Below, one piece after another: positions 17,242 to 26,400 of a DNA stretch of 64,000 nucleotides (the stretch's first letter is position 1; the number at the start of each line of letters is the position of its first letter). Location: contig NZ_CP017560.1 in assembly GCF_001753205.1 (NCBI RefSeq), forward strand, positions 3,162,001-3,226,000, given 5' to 3'. A program made the position numbers and the translations under genes. Source of the stretch: Sporosarcina ureilytica (lineage in GTDB: Bacteria > Bacillota > Bacilli > Bacillales_A > Planococcaceae). The notes under the pieces were generated by a model that saw nothing but the letters and a program-made list of their open reading frames with translations, did no database searches and was not told the DNA's origin.

Positions 17242-18264
17242 TCAATCCCTTTTCGACCGTTTAACAGGCTGATTTGTATTAGCTGATTCATAGAAGTCCA
17301 AAACAAGCGCCAATGCATTTCTTCCATCTTTTCCGGTTACGGCTGGTAGACGATTTTCATTGATTGCACTCATCATGTCTTTGATAATTTGTTCATGTCC
17401 CGGTGTTCCCCATGGGTTTTCATCAATATCACTTATCCATTGTTTAGACATTTTATTTTCGAGTCCTTCTATTATAACGTGTTCGAAATTCAATGCATTT
17501 TGACCACCAATTTTGACTGTTCCTTTTTCGCCGAATATCGTAATAGATTCTTCATAGTTTTTTGGATATACAGTTGTCGAAGCTTGAACAGTTGCAAGTG
17601 CACCTGATTCAAAACGAATAAGACCTGTAGATACGTCTTCTGCTTCAATATCTCTAAGTCTAGTCGCTGCCATACTGAATACTTCCTCGGGTTCCCCCAT
17701 ATACCATAGAAGTAAGTCAAGATTATGGATCGCTTGATTCATTAATACGCCGCCATCATGTTCTTTCGTACCGCGCCACGGTGCTTGATCATAGTATTCC
17801 TGACCACGGTTCCAGTTGACAGTACATAACGCATGACTAATTTTCCCAAGTAGATTTTGATCAAGTATTTCTTTTAATTTCATCGCTACTGGTCGGAAAC
17901 GATTAGGATGAATAATTGCTAGCTTCACATTATTCTCTGTAGCAGCTTTAATAATCTGGTCCGTTTCTTTTAGTGTCATCGCAATTGGTTTTTCTAATAT
18001 GATATGTTTTTTGGCGTCCGCAGCTTGTTCAGCAATTGTTGCATGTGTTCCGCTTGGTGTACAAATACATACGATATCAATGGATTCATCTTGTAGCATT
18101 TCTGTCAAGTCAGTGTATGGTTTAGCCTGATAGTCATTCACATAGGGCTCCATTAATTCCGGAACTCGATCACAGACGGCAACAAGGTTTGCACCTTCTA
18201 TATTTTGAATAGCTTGCACATGTTTTTTTGCTATAAAACCGCAGCCAATAATCGCAAAATTCAT
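17242..18264 (-). CDS. wbpB: Gfo/Idh/MocA-family sugar-nucleotide 3-dehydrogenase (WbpB-like)
   Basis: A 340-residue NAD-dependent oxidoreductase. FAIIGCGFIAKKHVQAI is the Rossmann loop, and IICTPSG-type residues (CICTPSGTHA) follow. ILEKPIAMTLKETDQII carries the EKP motif with the catalytic lysine. GGVLMNQAIHNLDLLLWYMG contains the conserved histidine. Next to WbpA it probably makes UDP-3-keto-GlcNAcA, the substrate of the aminotransferase at 8082. The coding end lies beside the dehydrogenase start. GAGGG precedes the start codon at 18264. Confidence 0.92.
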   Translation of the reverse strand: MNFAIIGCGFIAKKHVQAIQNIEGANLVAVCDRVPELMEPYVNDYQAKPYTDLTEMLQDESIDIVCICTPSGTHATIAEQAADAKKHIILEKPIAMTLKETDQIIKAATENNVKLAIIHPNRFRPVAMKLKEILDQNLLGKISHALCTVNWNRGQEYYDQAPWRGTKEHDGGVLMNQAIHNLDLLLWYMGEPEEVFSMAATRLRDIEAEDVSTGLIRFESGALATVQASTTVYPKNYEESITIFGEKGTVKIGGQNALNFEHVIIEGLENKMSKQWISDIDENPWGTPGHEQIIKDMMSAINENRLPAVTGKDGRNALALVLDFYESANTNQPVKRSKRD

Positions 18265-18294
18265 TTGAAACCCTCACATTTATAATTAGTTTTC

Positions 18295-20124
18295 TTATAC
18301 AGTTGTTGCTTTACTCTGTCCTTCAACAACTTTCCGATTAGCCAACCCAACCAAAGTCTCCTTCACTTCCACACTACTCATTCCTGGAAGCTTCTCCAAC
18401 ACAAACTCCATCTCTGTCACACTAATCGGTGCCGCCTTCCCAATATGGATCTTAGGAAACACCTGTCCACTCTGAATCTCATCTTCATTCAACAGCTCTT
18501 CAAATAACTTCTCTCCAGGACGAATCCCTGAAAACTCAATGCCAATCTCTTCGATATCATAGCCTGATAGCTTAATAAGATTGTTCGCTAAATCAACAAT
18601 CTTCACTGGTTCGCCCATATCAAGTACAAATACTTCACCGCCTGCAGCGAGGGTACCAGCTTGGATCACAAGTCGGGATGCTTCAGGAATGGTCATGAAG
18701 TATCTTGTCATTTCTGGATCAGTTACAGTTACAGGCCCTCCTGCTGCAATCTGCTGCTTAAATAAAGGCACGACGCTGCCCCGTGATCCAAGGACATTCC
18801 CGAATCGGACTGCTGCGAACTTTGTCGTGCTTTCTTTCGCTAAGTTTTGTACAATCATTTCCGCAAAACGTTTCGTTGCGCCCATCACATTCGGTGGGTT
18901 TACCGCTTTATCCGTTGATACAAGAACAAAGTATGGAACACCGAACATATCGGCTGCTTCCGCAACGTTTTTCGTTCCGAAGATGTTGTTTTTAACAGCT
19001 TCCATTGGATTTGCTTCCATTAAAGGCACATGCTTATGTGCTGCTGCATGATAAATCACATCTGGTTTATATTCACTGAAGATATCAAATATCCGACTTC
19101 GGTCTTTAACGTCTGCAATGATGGGAATGATTTCCGTTTCCTTTGCAACTTTTTGACGCAGTTCCATGTCTATTGTATAGATGGAACTTTCACCGTGCCC
19201 TAAGAGAATGAGTCGCTTCGGTCGGAATTCGCTTACTTGTCTACAAATTTCTGAACCGATAGAGCCCCCTGCCCCAGTGACAAGGATTGTTCGATTGGTT
19301 AGTTTATCTACAATGGCCTTCAGGTCAAGTTCGACTTCTTTACGTCCTAGTAAATCTTCAATTTTAACATCGCGCATATCATTGACCGACACGCGACCTA
19401 TCATAATCTCTTCAATACTCGGCATAATTTTAACTTTGGCACCTGTATGTGCACATTGCTCGTAAATACTTTGGATTCCTATTTTTCCGAGTGAAGGAAT
19501 CGCAATAATGATTTCATCAATTCCTTTTGATTTCACAATACTTGGAATGTCTTTCGTCTTTCCTTTTACAGTTAAGTTCATAATTTTAAGCTGCTGCTTC
19601 CGTGGATCATCATCGATAAAGGCAACTGGTGATAGGTCAGGATTCGGTGTTTGCTTCAAATTTCTTGCAAGCATTGTCCCTGCTTGCCCCGCTCCAACAA
19701 TTAGTACACGCCGCTGATTCTTAGGCTTTGCAAAAGACTCTCGGTCATGTAATAAACGTAAAAGGAATCTTGAACCACCAATCATAATAATATGCAACAT
19801 CCATGTGATTGCCATCACTCGGAAATAAATATCGTCTTTTATAAAATATTGCATCGCACTGGCCGTCGCAACAGAAATGGTTACCGCATAGCCAATTGTA
19901 AGTAACTCGCGGACAGATGCGACACTCCAAACCCGGTCATATAGATGAAAATAATAAGCCGCAATATGATGACTGACAAGGAGCGTAATTGCACTGATGA
20001 TAATCATACTATCTGAATAAACCTTTAATGTTGGATGTAGTAAGTAATAACTCATAAAGATTGCGGAGAGGACGATTGCTGAGTCAACGATAAAAAATAA
20101 AACATAGCGCAATCCATAGCTCAT
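18295..20124 (-). CDS. Membrane-bound UDP-HexNAc 4,6-dehydratase (FlaA1/CapD/WbpM/EpsC family)
   Basis: Four N-terminal hydrophobic segments (about 5-130) precede a small Rossmann domain (VLIVGAGQAGTMLARNL) and a large SDR domain starting with ILVTGAGGSIGSEICRQ. VSTDKAVNPPNVMGATKR shows the Met-x-x-x-Lys that replaces Tyr-x-x-x-Lys in these large dehydratases. GIRPGEKLFEELL ends the domain. The product should be UDP-4-keto-6-deoxy-HexNAc, for the initiating sugar. Second ATG (20124, 609 residues) is preferred because AGAAGGG lies seven bases before it; the ATG at 20130 is too close. It follows the Wzz gene in the operon. Confidence 0.92.
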   Translation of the reverse strand: MSYGLRYVLFFIVDSAIVLSAIFMSYYLLHPTLKVYSDSMIIISAITLLVSHHIAAYYFHLYDRVWSVASVRELLTIGYAVTISVATASAMQYFIKDDIYFRVMAITWMLHIIMIGGSRFLLRLLHDRESFAKPKNQRRVLIVGAGQAGTMLARNLKQTPNPDLSPVAFIDDDPRKQQLKIMNLTVKGKTKDIPSIVKSKGIDEIIIAIPSLGKIGIQSIYEQCAHTGAKVKIMPSIEEIMIGRVSVNDMRDVKIEDLLGRKEVELDLKAIVDKLTNRTILVTGAGGSIGSEICRQVSEFRPKRLILLGHGESSIYTIDMELRQKVAKETEIIPIIADVKDRSRIFDIFSEYKPDVIYHAAAHKHVPLMEANPMEAVKNNIFGTKNVAEAADMFGVPYFVLVSTDKAVNPPNVMGATKRFAEMIVQNLAKESTTKFAAVRFGNVLGSRGSVVPLFKQQIAAGGPVTVTDPEMTRYFMTIPEASRLVIQAGTLAAGGEVFVLDMGEPVKIVDLANNLIKLSGYDIEEIGIEFSGIRPGEKLFEELLNEDEIQSGQVFPKIHIGKAAPISVTEMEFVLEKLPGMSSVEVKETLVGLANRKVVEGQSKATTV

Positions 20125-20148
20125 ATCCATGCCCTTCTTTCATTTGAA

Positions 20149-21069
20149 TTATTTTGCAGTTACAGAATTCTTCCAGTATTCACGGAAAAAGACGATTCCA
20201 ATACCTGCCATTAATCCAATGATCATCGCAATCACAATATTCAACATCTTATTTGGCGCAGAATGACCTTCTGCTAATGTTGGTTCAATAATTGTACGGA
20301 TAAATGGATCCGGACGGAAGCTATCAAGCCCTGTTTTTACTGATTGATATTTTCCTAGTACTTTTCGGTATTCTTCCGATTTCGTTTCGATTTGTGCTTG
20401 CATTTGCATCAACTCGTTATGAAGCGAACCACTCACTTGAGCAAGTCCCTTTACTTGGTCATCGTTTATAGTCAACATAAGCTGTGAATTGACCATTGTC
20501 TGCATAATAAGTATTTCTGGTAAATCGTTTGAAACGATTAATTTATTGTACGTTTCAACGAGCGTCTCAATTTCTTCAGACAACTGATTGGATTCTGACG
20601 TATATGTTTTTTCGAGCTCGTTTAATGTATTTTTTACAGAAGTATTCATGCGTTCTTTTGTCTTATTTATAAACAATTCAAGATGGTCATGTGCTTGATT
20701 GGCGTTTGAACTTGTGTATGTTAAATCTACTAAGTTAGTATTTGCTTGTACAGCGACCGAGAGATTGGATGAATTGAATTTTCCACTTATCCCACTTTCC
20801 TCCAGTGCCTCATTCATCAGTTGCGTGTTTTGAATTCGTTGCGAGAAGATAACCGGTGTGAATTCTGCCGCCACATAACTCGACATAATTCCCGTATCCT
20901 GCACCTCACTAGCGACTTGCACAGTTGCTTTTGATTCAAATTTTTCATCCAGGACAAACCAACTTAAACCTGCTGCTATAAGCATAAATAACGCAGTCAG
21001 TCCTGCAATAATCCACTTGCCTTTCCAAATTGTTTCAATTAATTCACGTAGTTCAATCGTCTCTTCCAT
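20149..21069 (-). CDS. Wzz/YveK-type chain-length determinant protein
   Basis: 306 residues with the polysaccharide co-polymerase layout: N-terminal ELRELIETIWKGKWIIAGLT then a TM helix (about 16-37), a long extracellular part rich in coiled coil (about 130-230), and a second TM helix near the end (MLNIVIAMIIGLMAGIGIVFF). The proline-containing region before TM2 (APNKMLN) fits the family. It would set glycan length with the polymerase. Unlike most Gram-positive systems, no BY-kinase (EpsB/CapB) or phosphatase gene is present in the window. GGAG lies seven bases before the start, and the gene overlaps the ligase-like gene by 17 bases. Confidence 0.9.
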   Translation of the reverse strand: MEETIELRELIETIWKGKWIIAGLTALFMLIAAGLSWFVLDEKFESKATVQVASEVQDTGIMSSYVAAEFTPVIFSQRIQNTQLMNEALEESGISGKFNSSNLSVAVQANTNLVDLTYTSSNANQAHDHLELFINKTKERMNTSVKNTLNELEKTYTSESNQLSEEIETLVETYNKLIVSNDLPEILIMQTMVNSQLMLTINDDQVKGLAQVSGSLHNELMQMQAQIETKSEEYRKVLGKYQSVKTGLDSFRPDPFIRTIIEPTLAEGHSAPNKMLNIVIAMIIGLMAGIGIVFFREYWKNSVTAK

Positions 21070-22627
21070 CAGTAAGCTCCTTGTCCTCTTTAGTTGCGAG
21101 CATATACGCCATCATCATGCCCGCAAGTGTCCACATCGGCGCCGCTGTTCCTGGCAACGTATCATTGAATAATGCTTGAATTAGAAACCCCAGCCACCCT
21201 ATCCCAAATATGACTGCAAGTATATGTTTCCTTGTTAAAATTGCTTTTAGAGTAACAAGCAATGTAATAATCGCTATACCCGCAAATCCGATAAAGCCGA
21301 GGATACCCGTTCCATAGAAAATACCCACGTACATATTATGTGGTTTATCGACAATCGTACTTTCCGACCGCATACCCGCACGTGCATCAATATTATAATG
21401 TGGGAAATGGTACATAATCGTGTCTAAGCCAAATCCAAATAACGGTCGTTCCATCGTAAGGTCAATTGTTTTCGACCAAATGTATGCTCGACCAGAACCC
21501 GCTGCAGTTCCACGTTCAGGAAGTACTGGTAACTCGAACTTGTTTTCTGCTGCATAGACACGATTCTCAAACGTAAACTTGAAATCAGTTGGTGCCATCG
21601 CCACAGGTTGTTCTTTCACGTATGGATTTTTCTTAATGATAAATCCTATCGATTCATTCCACACGCGTGGATTTTTATCTGCAAGCACATGAAATACCGG
21701 CACACTTAGGATGAAAAATGTGGCAAGTACGATGATTGCTTTTTTCTTATCCAATGATTTAATCGCCAAATAGATAAGAAATGGTGCGATTAAGACAACT
21801 GTTAGAAAGCCACTTGTCGATAAAGACATAAGCATAACAGCCATAGACATAACGGAAACCGCAACATTTATATAGCTTCTGATTTTATTCGTATCGACAA
21901 TTGCCCACGCGAGGTAGATAACTGTCACAACTGCGAACATGCCACTCATGAAGTTCCATTGGTTAAGTGTCCCAAGTAAGATTGCTCCCTCTCCAAGTGA
22001 CGCACCTTCCGGAAGGAATAATGTCATCATTTTCTGCACTGCCGGATACGTCATAGCGTCGTGGCCATAGAAGTTCATGGTGATTAAAACTAGGTTGATA
22101 AAAACGAAAGGATAAAGTGTATACATTACATAATGCAGTGCTCTTTTCGGATAGTCGATATTCATCGCAATGAAAAAAAGAACAATATAACATATGTAAG
22201 AAATTGCACCGTCTGAGCGATTGTACTGCCCCCAGAGGGCGATTGTTTTACTCGGAGAAAAAATCGTTGAGAGAATAAGTGCGACTACGAAAACCCCAAG
22301 AAATACATTCAGTTTCGTCTTGCGGATTTCTCCGCCCATGAAAAGTACTTTAGTAAAGAAGATTACGGCCACAATCGCTGTAATCACTATTAAAGTAATT
22401 GCTTTGTAATGCGTGAAAATGTCACCTTTTGCGCCTGATGTAAGGAGACCTATATTCGTAATATTCGGACTAACAACGTCTTTTACATACCCACCTACGA
22501 GAAGCGGTACAAACGCTATAGCTAATAGAAGGAGTCCGAAAATCCAACGATCTGCCTTTATTCGGGAAATACGGTCTTCTTCTTCATCTCTTACAATCAC
22601 AATCTTTTTATTTGAATATGAAGTCAT
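21053..22627 (-). CDS. O-antigen-ligase-family membrane protein, candidate oligosaccharyltransferase
   Basis: A 524-residue polytopic protein with about 12 TM segments and one long extracellular loop (about 310-430). In the loop, GRAYIWSKTIDLTMERPLFG is followed by GFGLDTIMYHFPHYN and KPHNMYVGIFYGTGILG, the Wzy_C signature with the His. Members of this group include WaaL ligases, Wzy polymerases and the WsfB-type enzymes thought to put glycans on S-layer proteins. Its neighbour upstream encodes a TPR protein, a domain often fused to the C-terminus of such enzymes. The S-layer gene lies just beyond, which favours the transferase reading, but this is inference. Confidence 0.87.
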   Translation of the reverse strand: MTSYSNKKIVIVRDEEEDRISRIKADRWIFGLLLLAIAFVPLLVGGYVKDVVSPNITNIGLLTSGAKGDIFTHYKAITLIVITAIVAVIFFTKVLFMGGEIRKTKLNVFLGVFVVALILSTIFSPSKTIALWGQYNRSDGAISYICYIVLFFIAMNIDYPKRALHYVMYTLYPFVFINLVLITMNFYGHDAMTYPAVQKMMTLFLPEGASLGEGAILLGTLNQWNFMSGMFAVVTVIYLAWAIVDTNKIRSYINVAVSVMSMAVMLMSLSTSGFLTVVLIAPFLIYLAIKSLDKKKAIIVLATFFILSVPVFHVLADKNPRVWNESIGFIIKKNPYVKEQPVAMAPTDFKFTFENRVYAAENKFELPVLPERGTAAGSGRAYIWSKTIDLTMERPLFGFGLDTIMYHFPHYNIDARAGMRSESTIVDKPHNMYVGIFYGTGILGFIGFAGIAIITLLVTLKAILTRKHILAVIFGIGWLGFLIQALFNDTLPGTAAPMWTLAGMMMAYMLATKEDKELTDGRDD

Positions 22628-22645
22628 TATCTTGAACCACCCTTT

Positions 22646-23140
22646 TTACGATTGAGCACTTAGCTGTAATTGTAATTCAGCAACGCGCTCCTGGTATTGT
22701 GGAAAACTTTCCGGAACCGGTAATGCTGCACATCGTTCAAGCACTTCTTGCGCTTCTTCAGACATTTCTGCGGTAATGAGCATCTCCCCATATTGGAGCA
22801 TGAATAACGAATCCTCTACTTTATGTGGATTAATGTCGAGCGACCGCTGCATATGGCGAATGCCTTTTTCAACCTCACCGTTATTCGATGCAGCAAGGCC
22901 AATCATATAATTAACAGCTTCAGATGGACTGTTACGTGCTTCAATCGATTCAAGCATACTCAGTGCTGTAGCATAATCCCTCGCTTGTAAACGCTCAACT
23001 GCCGTGCTATAAAGAAGCTCGTCTGAATGAAATACGCCATCTTGCTTTTTGCCCATCACACCAGCTGTAATTAGGCCTATAATAATAAACAGAAAAAGTC
23101 CAGTAAATATATATTTTCTTGTCGATTCTTCTAATTTCAT
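22646..23140 (-). CDS. Membrane-anchored TPR protein, first gene of the glycan operon
   Basis: 164 residues: a single N-terminal TM helix (about 11-28, IFTGLFLFIIIGLITAGVMG), then two to three TPR-like helix pairs, such as ALSMLESIEARNSPSEAVNYM and GIRHMQRSLDINPHKVEDSL. It has no catalytic motif. In some Gram-positive polymerase/ligase proteins a TPR domain is fused to the C-terminus; here it stands alone 19 bases upstream of such a gene. It may be its partner, exposed outside the membrane. AGGAAGG lies before the start, and a candidate promoter lies 51-79 bases upstream. Confidence 0.8.
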   Translation of the reverse strand: MKLEESTRKYIFTGLFLFIIIGLITAGVMGKKQDGVFHSDELLYSTAVERLQARDYATALSMLESIEARNSPSEAVNYMIGLAASNNGEVEKGIRHMQRSLDINPHKVEDSLFMLQYGEMLITAEMSEEAQEVLERCAALPVPESFPQYQERVAELQLQLSAQS

Positions 23141-23190
23141 AGCAAGTTCAACCTTCCTGAGTAATATTCTTGCAAATTGCTTACGTGTCT

Positions 23191-23219
23191 ATTGTACTAT
23201 AAGTCTAGTGAAAAGTCAT
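23191..23219 (-). promoter_or_regulatory. Candidate promoter of the 20-kb glycan operon
   Basis: On the minus strand, ATGACT (23214-23219) and TACAAT (23191-23196) are separated by 17 bases. The -10 box lies about 50 bases before the TPR gene. No other good promoter was seen between here and 3.3 kb. The plus-strand open frame at 23232-23459 shows no coding signal. The interval 23141-23497 otherwise holds only the S-layer terminator. Confidence 0.5.
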
Positions 23220-23387
23220 TGACAGTTTTCTATGAGAAATATGACAATATATTTTCTATCACTAAACGAGAATAGTATAAATAGGAAACGGGTCTTATAT
23301 ATGAAAGGCTTATGCGTAGTAGTTTGTACATTATCTAAAAGTAATAAAAACGCACTGGAATTGATGGATTATTTGAGCGAAATCAAA

Positions 23388-23428
23388 AAAGAAAGACCCC
23401 GCAGAAATTTCCACAGAGTCTTTCTTCC
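23388..23428 (-). terminator. Terminator of the S-layer gene
   Basis: The arms GAAAGAC (23391-23397) and GTCTTTC (23419-23425) pair, extended by flanking A/T. On the minus strand it ends in TTTTTTGATTT. It lies about 70 bases past the stop codon. Confidence 0.7.
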
Positions 23429-23497
23429 TACCATTTCAGTCAGTCAACTGACCGAATAATGCTAGTATTGTTAGGGCTTATTGTTTAAGGATTATTA

Positions 23498-26400
23498 TTA
23501 GTCTCTTGGTGCGATTGCCCATTTACCTTCGATGAATTCAACAGTGTATGTTTCTTTTTCACCATTTTCCTTAGTAACTGTAATTGTAATTACATCGGAA
23601 GTCGCAATTGTTTGCTCTTCTTTAAACGTAATAACTACAGTTGTTGAGTCAGACGAAGTAATTGAAGCCGTGTCAGCTGTTGTTCCTCCAACTTGTACAT
23701 TAATGCTATCTCCCGTTGCTGCAAGAATTGACGCAGTATCAGTTGTTGTAGCTGTAAATGTAATAGTATCTGTTGTAGTTGCTACTGGATCTACAGGATC
23801 TACTGGATCTACCGGATCTACTGGATCTACTGGATCTACTGGATCTACCGGATCTACTGGATCTACTGGATCTGTTGGTTCTGTAGTTTCAACTGCATTA
23901 CCTTCAGAATTCACAACTACTGTTCCTTCAGAAGCAATTACTGTAGTTCCGACTGGAACATCGATTTTAGCTTCTGCAATTGATGGATCAATTGTAACTT
24001 CTAGGATATCCCCTTCAAATACAACAAGTGCTGAAGTTTTAACAGTGATGCTAGCAACAGTTCCATTGTTCTCGAAACGTGCACCGTTTTCATCTGTAAT
24101 TACTACATCAGCTAATGAACCATGGTTGATAAATGAGTTATTATCAACATCTACAATTGTAGTTGTACCAGTAACTGTAATACCTGCATCTACTGCTACT
24201 GTAGCATTTGGTGCTGTTACAGTTAGGTTAGCAAATGATTTAGTTCCTGTTAAGTTAATTGTCCCATCGTTAGCTGCATCAATAACAACATTAGTTCCTG
24301 CAAAATCAGTTAGGTCGAATGTTTGTACGCCAGCTGCTAGTGCATCAGCGATTATTGCGTTCGTAGTTGGTTTTGCATAATTTGCAACTGAGTTAGCTTT
24401 ACCTTTTACTACAATTGATTGAGTTACGCCATCAATTGATACAGTCGCTTTAACTTCATCACCTTTAGTAAATCCAGTGATGCGCGCATTTGCTGTACCG
24501 TTTAAAGCGATTTTAGCTGTTGTCGACTCTAATTCTGTGAATCTAATTGAGTCAACAGTGTTATTGTTCCCAACAGTCTTCTTACCATATTGGTCTGTTG
24601 TTACAAGATTATGATCATCTGTTGATAGTAAATCAGCTAAGTTAACAGTTCCTGAAATATCATCAATATAAGATACAGGCTTATTGTCGTTACCTAAGAA
24701 TGCAATTGATTGAGCTTTTGGAGCTACAGTAGAAACTTTACCTGTAACAGCAATTTCTTCACCAGTATGGTTAATAACTACTGTTAATCCAGCATCAATT
24801 GTATCAGGTTGAACTGTATTTGGGTTGTTATCTACTTTATTTGCTGCATCAGCATAGATGTGAAGTTGATTATTAGATACATAAGTACCTACATTAGACG
24901 CATCCTTCACTTTGAATGCCGAATATGGTAGTAATACTTCCTTACCTGCCGCAGTTACACCATACACATTTAATTTACCAATATGTGTAGCAGGCGTACT
25001 AACACCATCTGCTCCAGCATAAATCGTATTAAATGATTTCACTGAATATGATGCAAAGTCTGCAACGTCTACAGATGTAAATTTAATTTCGATTGAAGGA
25101 TCTACTGTTAAAGTTTGGCCATATTTATCAGTTAATGTATTACCATTTTCATCGAGTAATTCGAAAATGAATTTCGCTGAAGATGGGGATACCCATTCAG
25201 TTCCAACCAAATGATCTTCTGCTTTGATTTCGAATGAGTTACCAGAAGTTTTTGTTGAAGCAAATGACTGGTTCTGAACGCTATTAACTGCTGTTCCATT
25301 ATTATAAAGTGTATAACCTTTATTAAGTTCATCAGTTTCAATTTTAGCGTTAATTGTATATCCACTTTCTAGGATATTGCCATATTGGTCTTCTACCACA
25401 AAGTCAGCTGCGTTAAATAAATCTTTGTACTCAGTATTATTAGCTAATAATACGTTTGATACGCTAGAAGCTAATCCAACAATAGCAGTTGCTTTTGCGT
25501 TAGGTTGAATTTGAATTGTTTTAGTAGCTACTTTTTGTGTACCTGTTGAAATTGTTACAGCAACTACACCTAAGCTACTGTCTGCTACACTTTGGGTATT
25601 AAATTTCAAATAGAATTTGCCTTCTTTTTCTACAAATTCTGCTGAACCTGGAACCACATTACCACTTACGTTAACACTACCTGTTAAAGCGCCAGCTTCA
25701 AATAACTTGTCATACAAATTGATTTTAGTAACTAAATTACCTTCTGTATCAGTTGCTTCAACTGGTACGTATACTACAGAGTTACCTGCTGGTGTACCTT
25801 CAGGGTTACCTAAAGTAATCGTATCAATTTTAGCTCCTTCTGCAACTACTACATCTGCGGAAGCTGACTTACCTGTTGATTTCGAAATCGCTGAAATTGT
25901 TGAAGTTCCAGTCATTTGAATACCTGAATTAAGTGTGTCAAATCCAAGTACTAAAGCAAATGTTTCTTTTCCATCTACTTCGATTTCAATAATCATTGGG
26001 TCGCCATTACCATCTAGTTTAACACCCGCGATCATTGGATTTGAAGCAATTACTAATAAATCTTCAGCAATTTTCGCTTCATCTGTTAAATCAAAACCGT
26101 ATTGGTCTTTTGCTGCTATTGGTAGATAGTAAGCCCCATCATTTACGTTATCTTCGGAAAGGACGTTTCCTTTAGAACTTACAACGTTACCAAAAGTAAT
26201 TTCTGCTACTTTCGCTTCGTCAACAATTTTCAGTACTTGTGAAGCTGTTTCACCAGAGTTTTTGTCAACAATTGTTACGACAACGCTATCTCCAAGACGT
26301 GGAATATAGTTGTTTTTAACCAGATTTTCAATGGTTATAATCCCTTTACCAGTCTTAGCAAGAGCAACATCACCTAAAGATGTAGAGAAATCAAATCCGC

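Noticed and set aside
23232..23459. 75-codon open frame on the plus strand
   Set aside because: It runs through the operon promoter and S-layer terminator, has no ribosome binding site, and its product has no recognisable features.
23784..23880. CRISPR-like array at the 9-bp repeats
   Set aside because: Units are contiguous, without spacers, and lie in frame within the S-layer gene.
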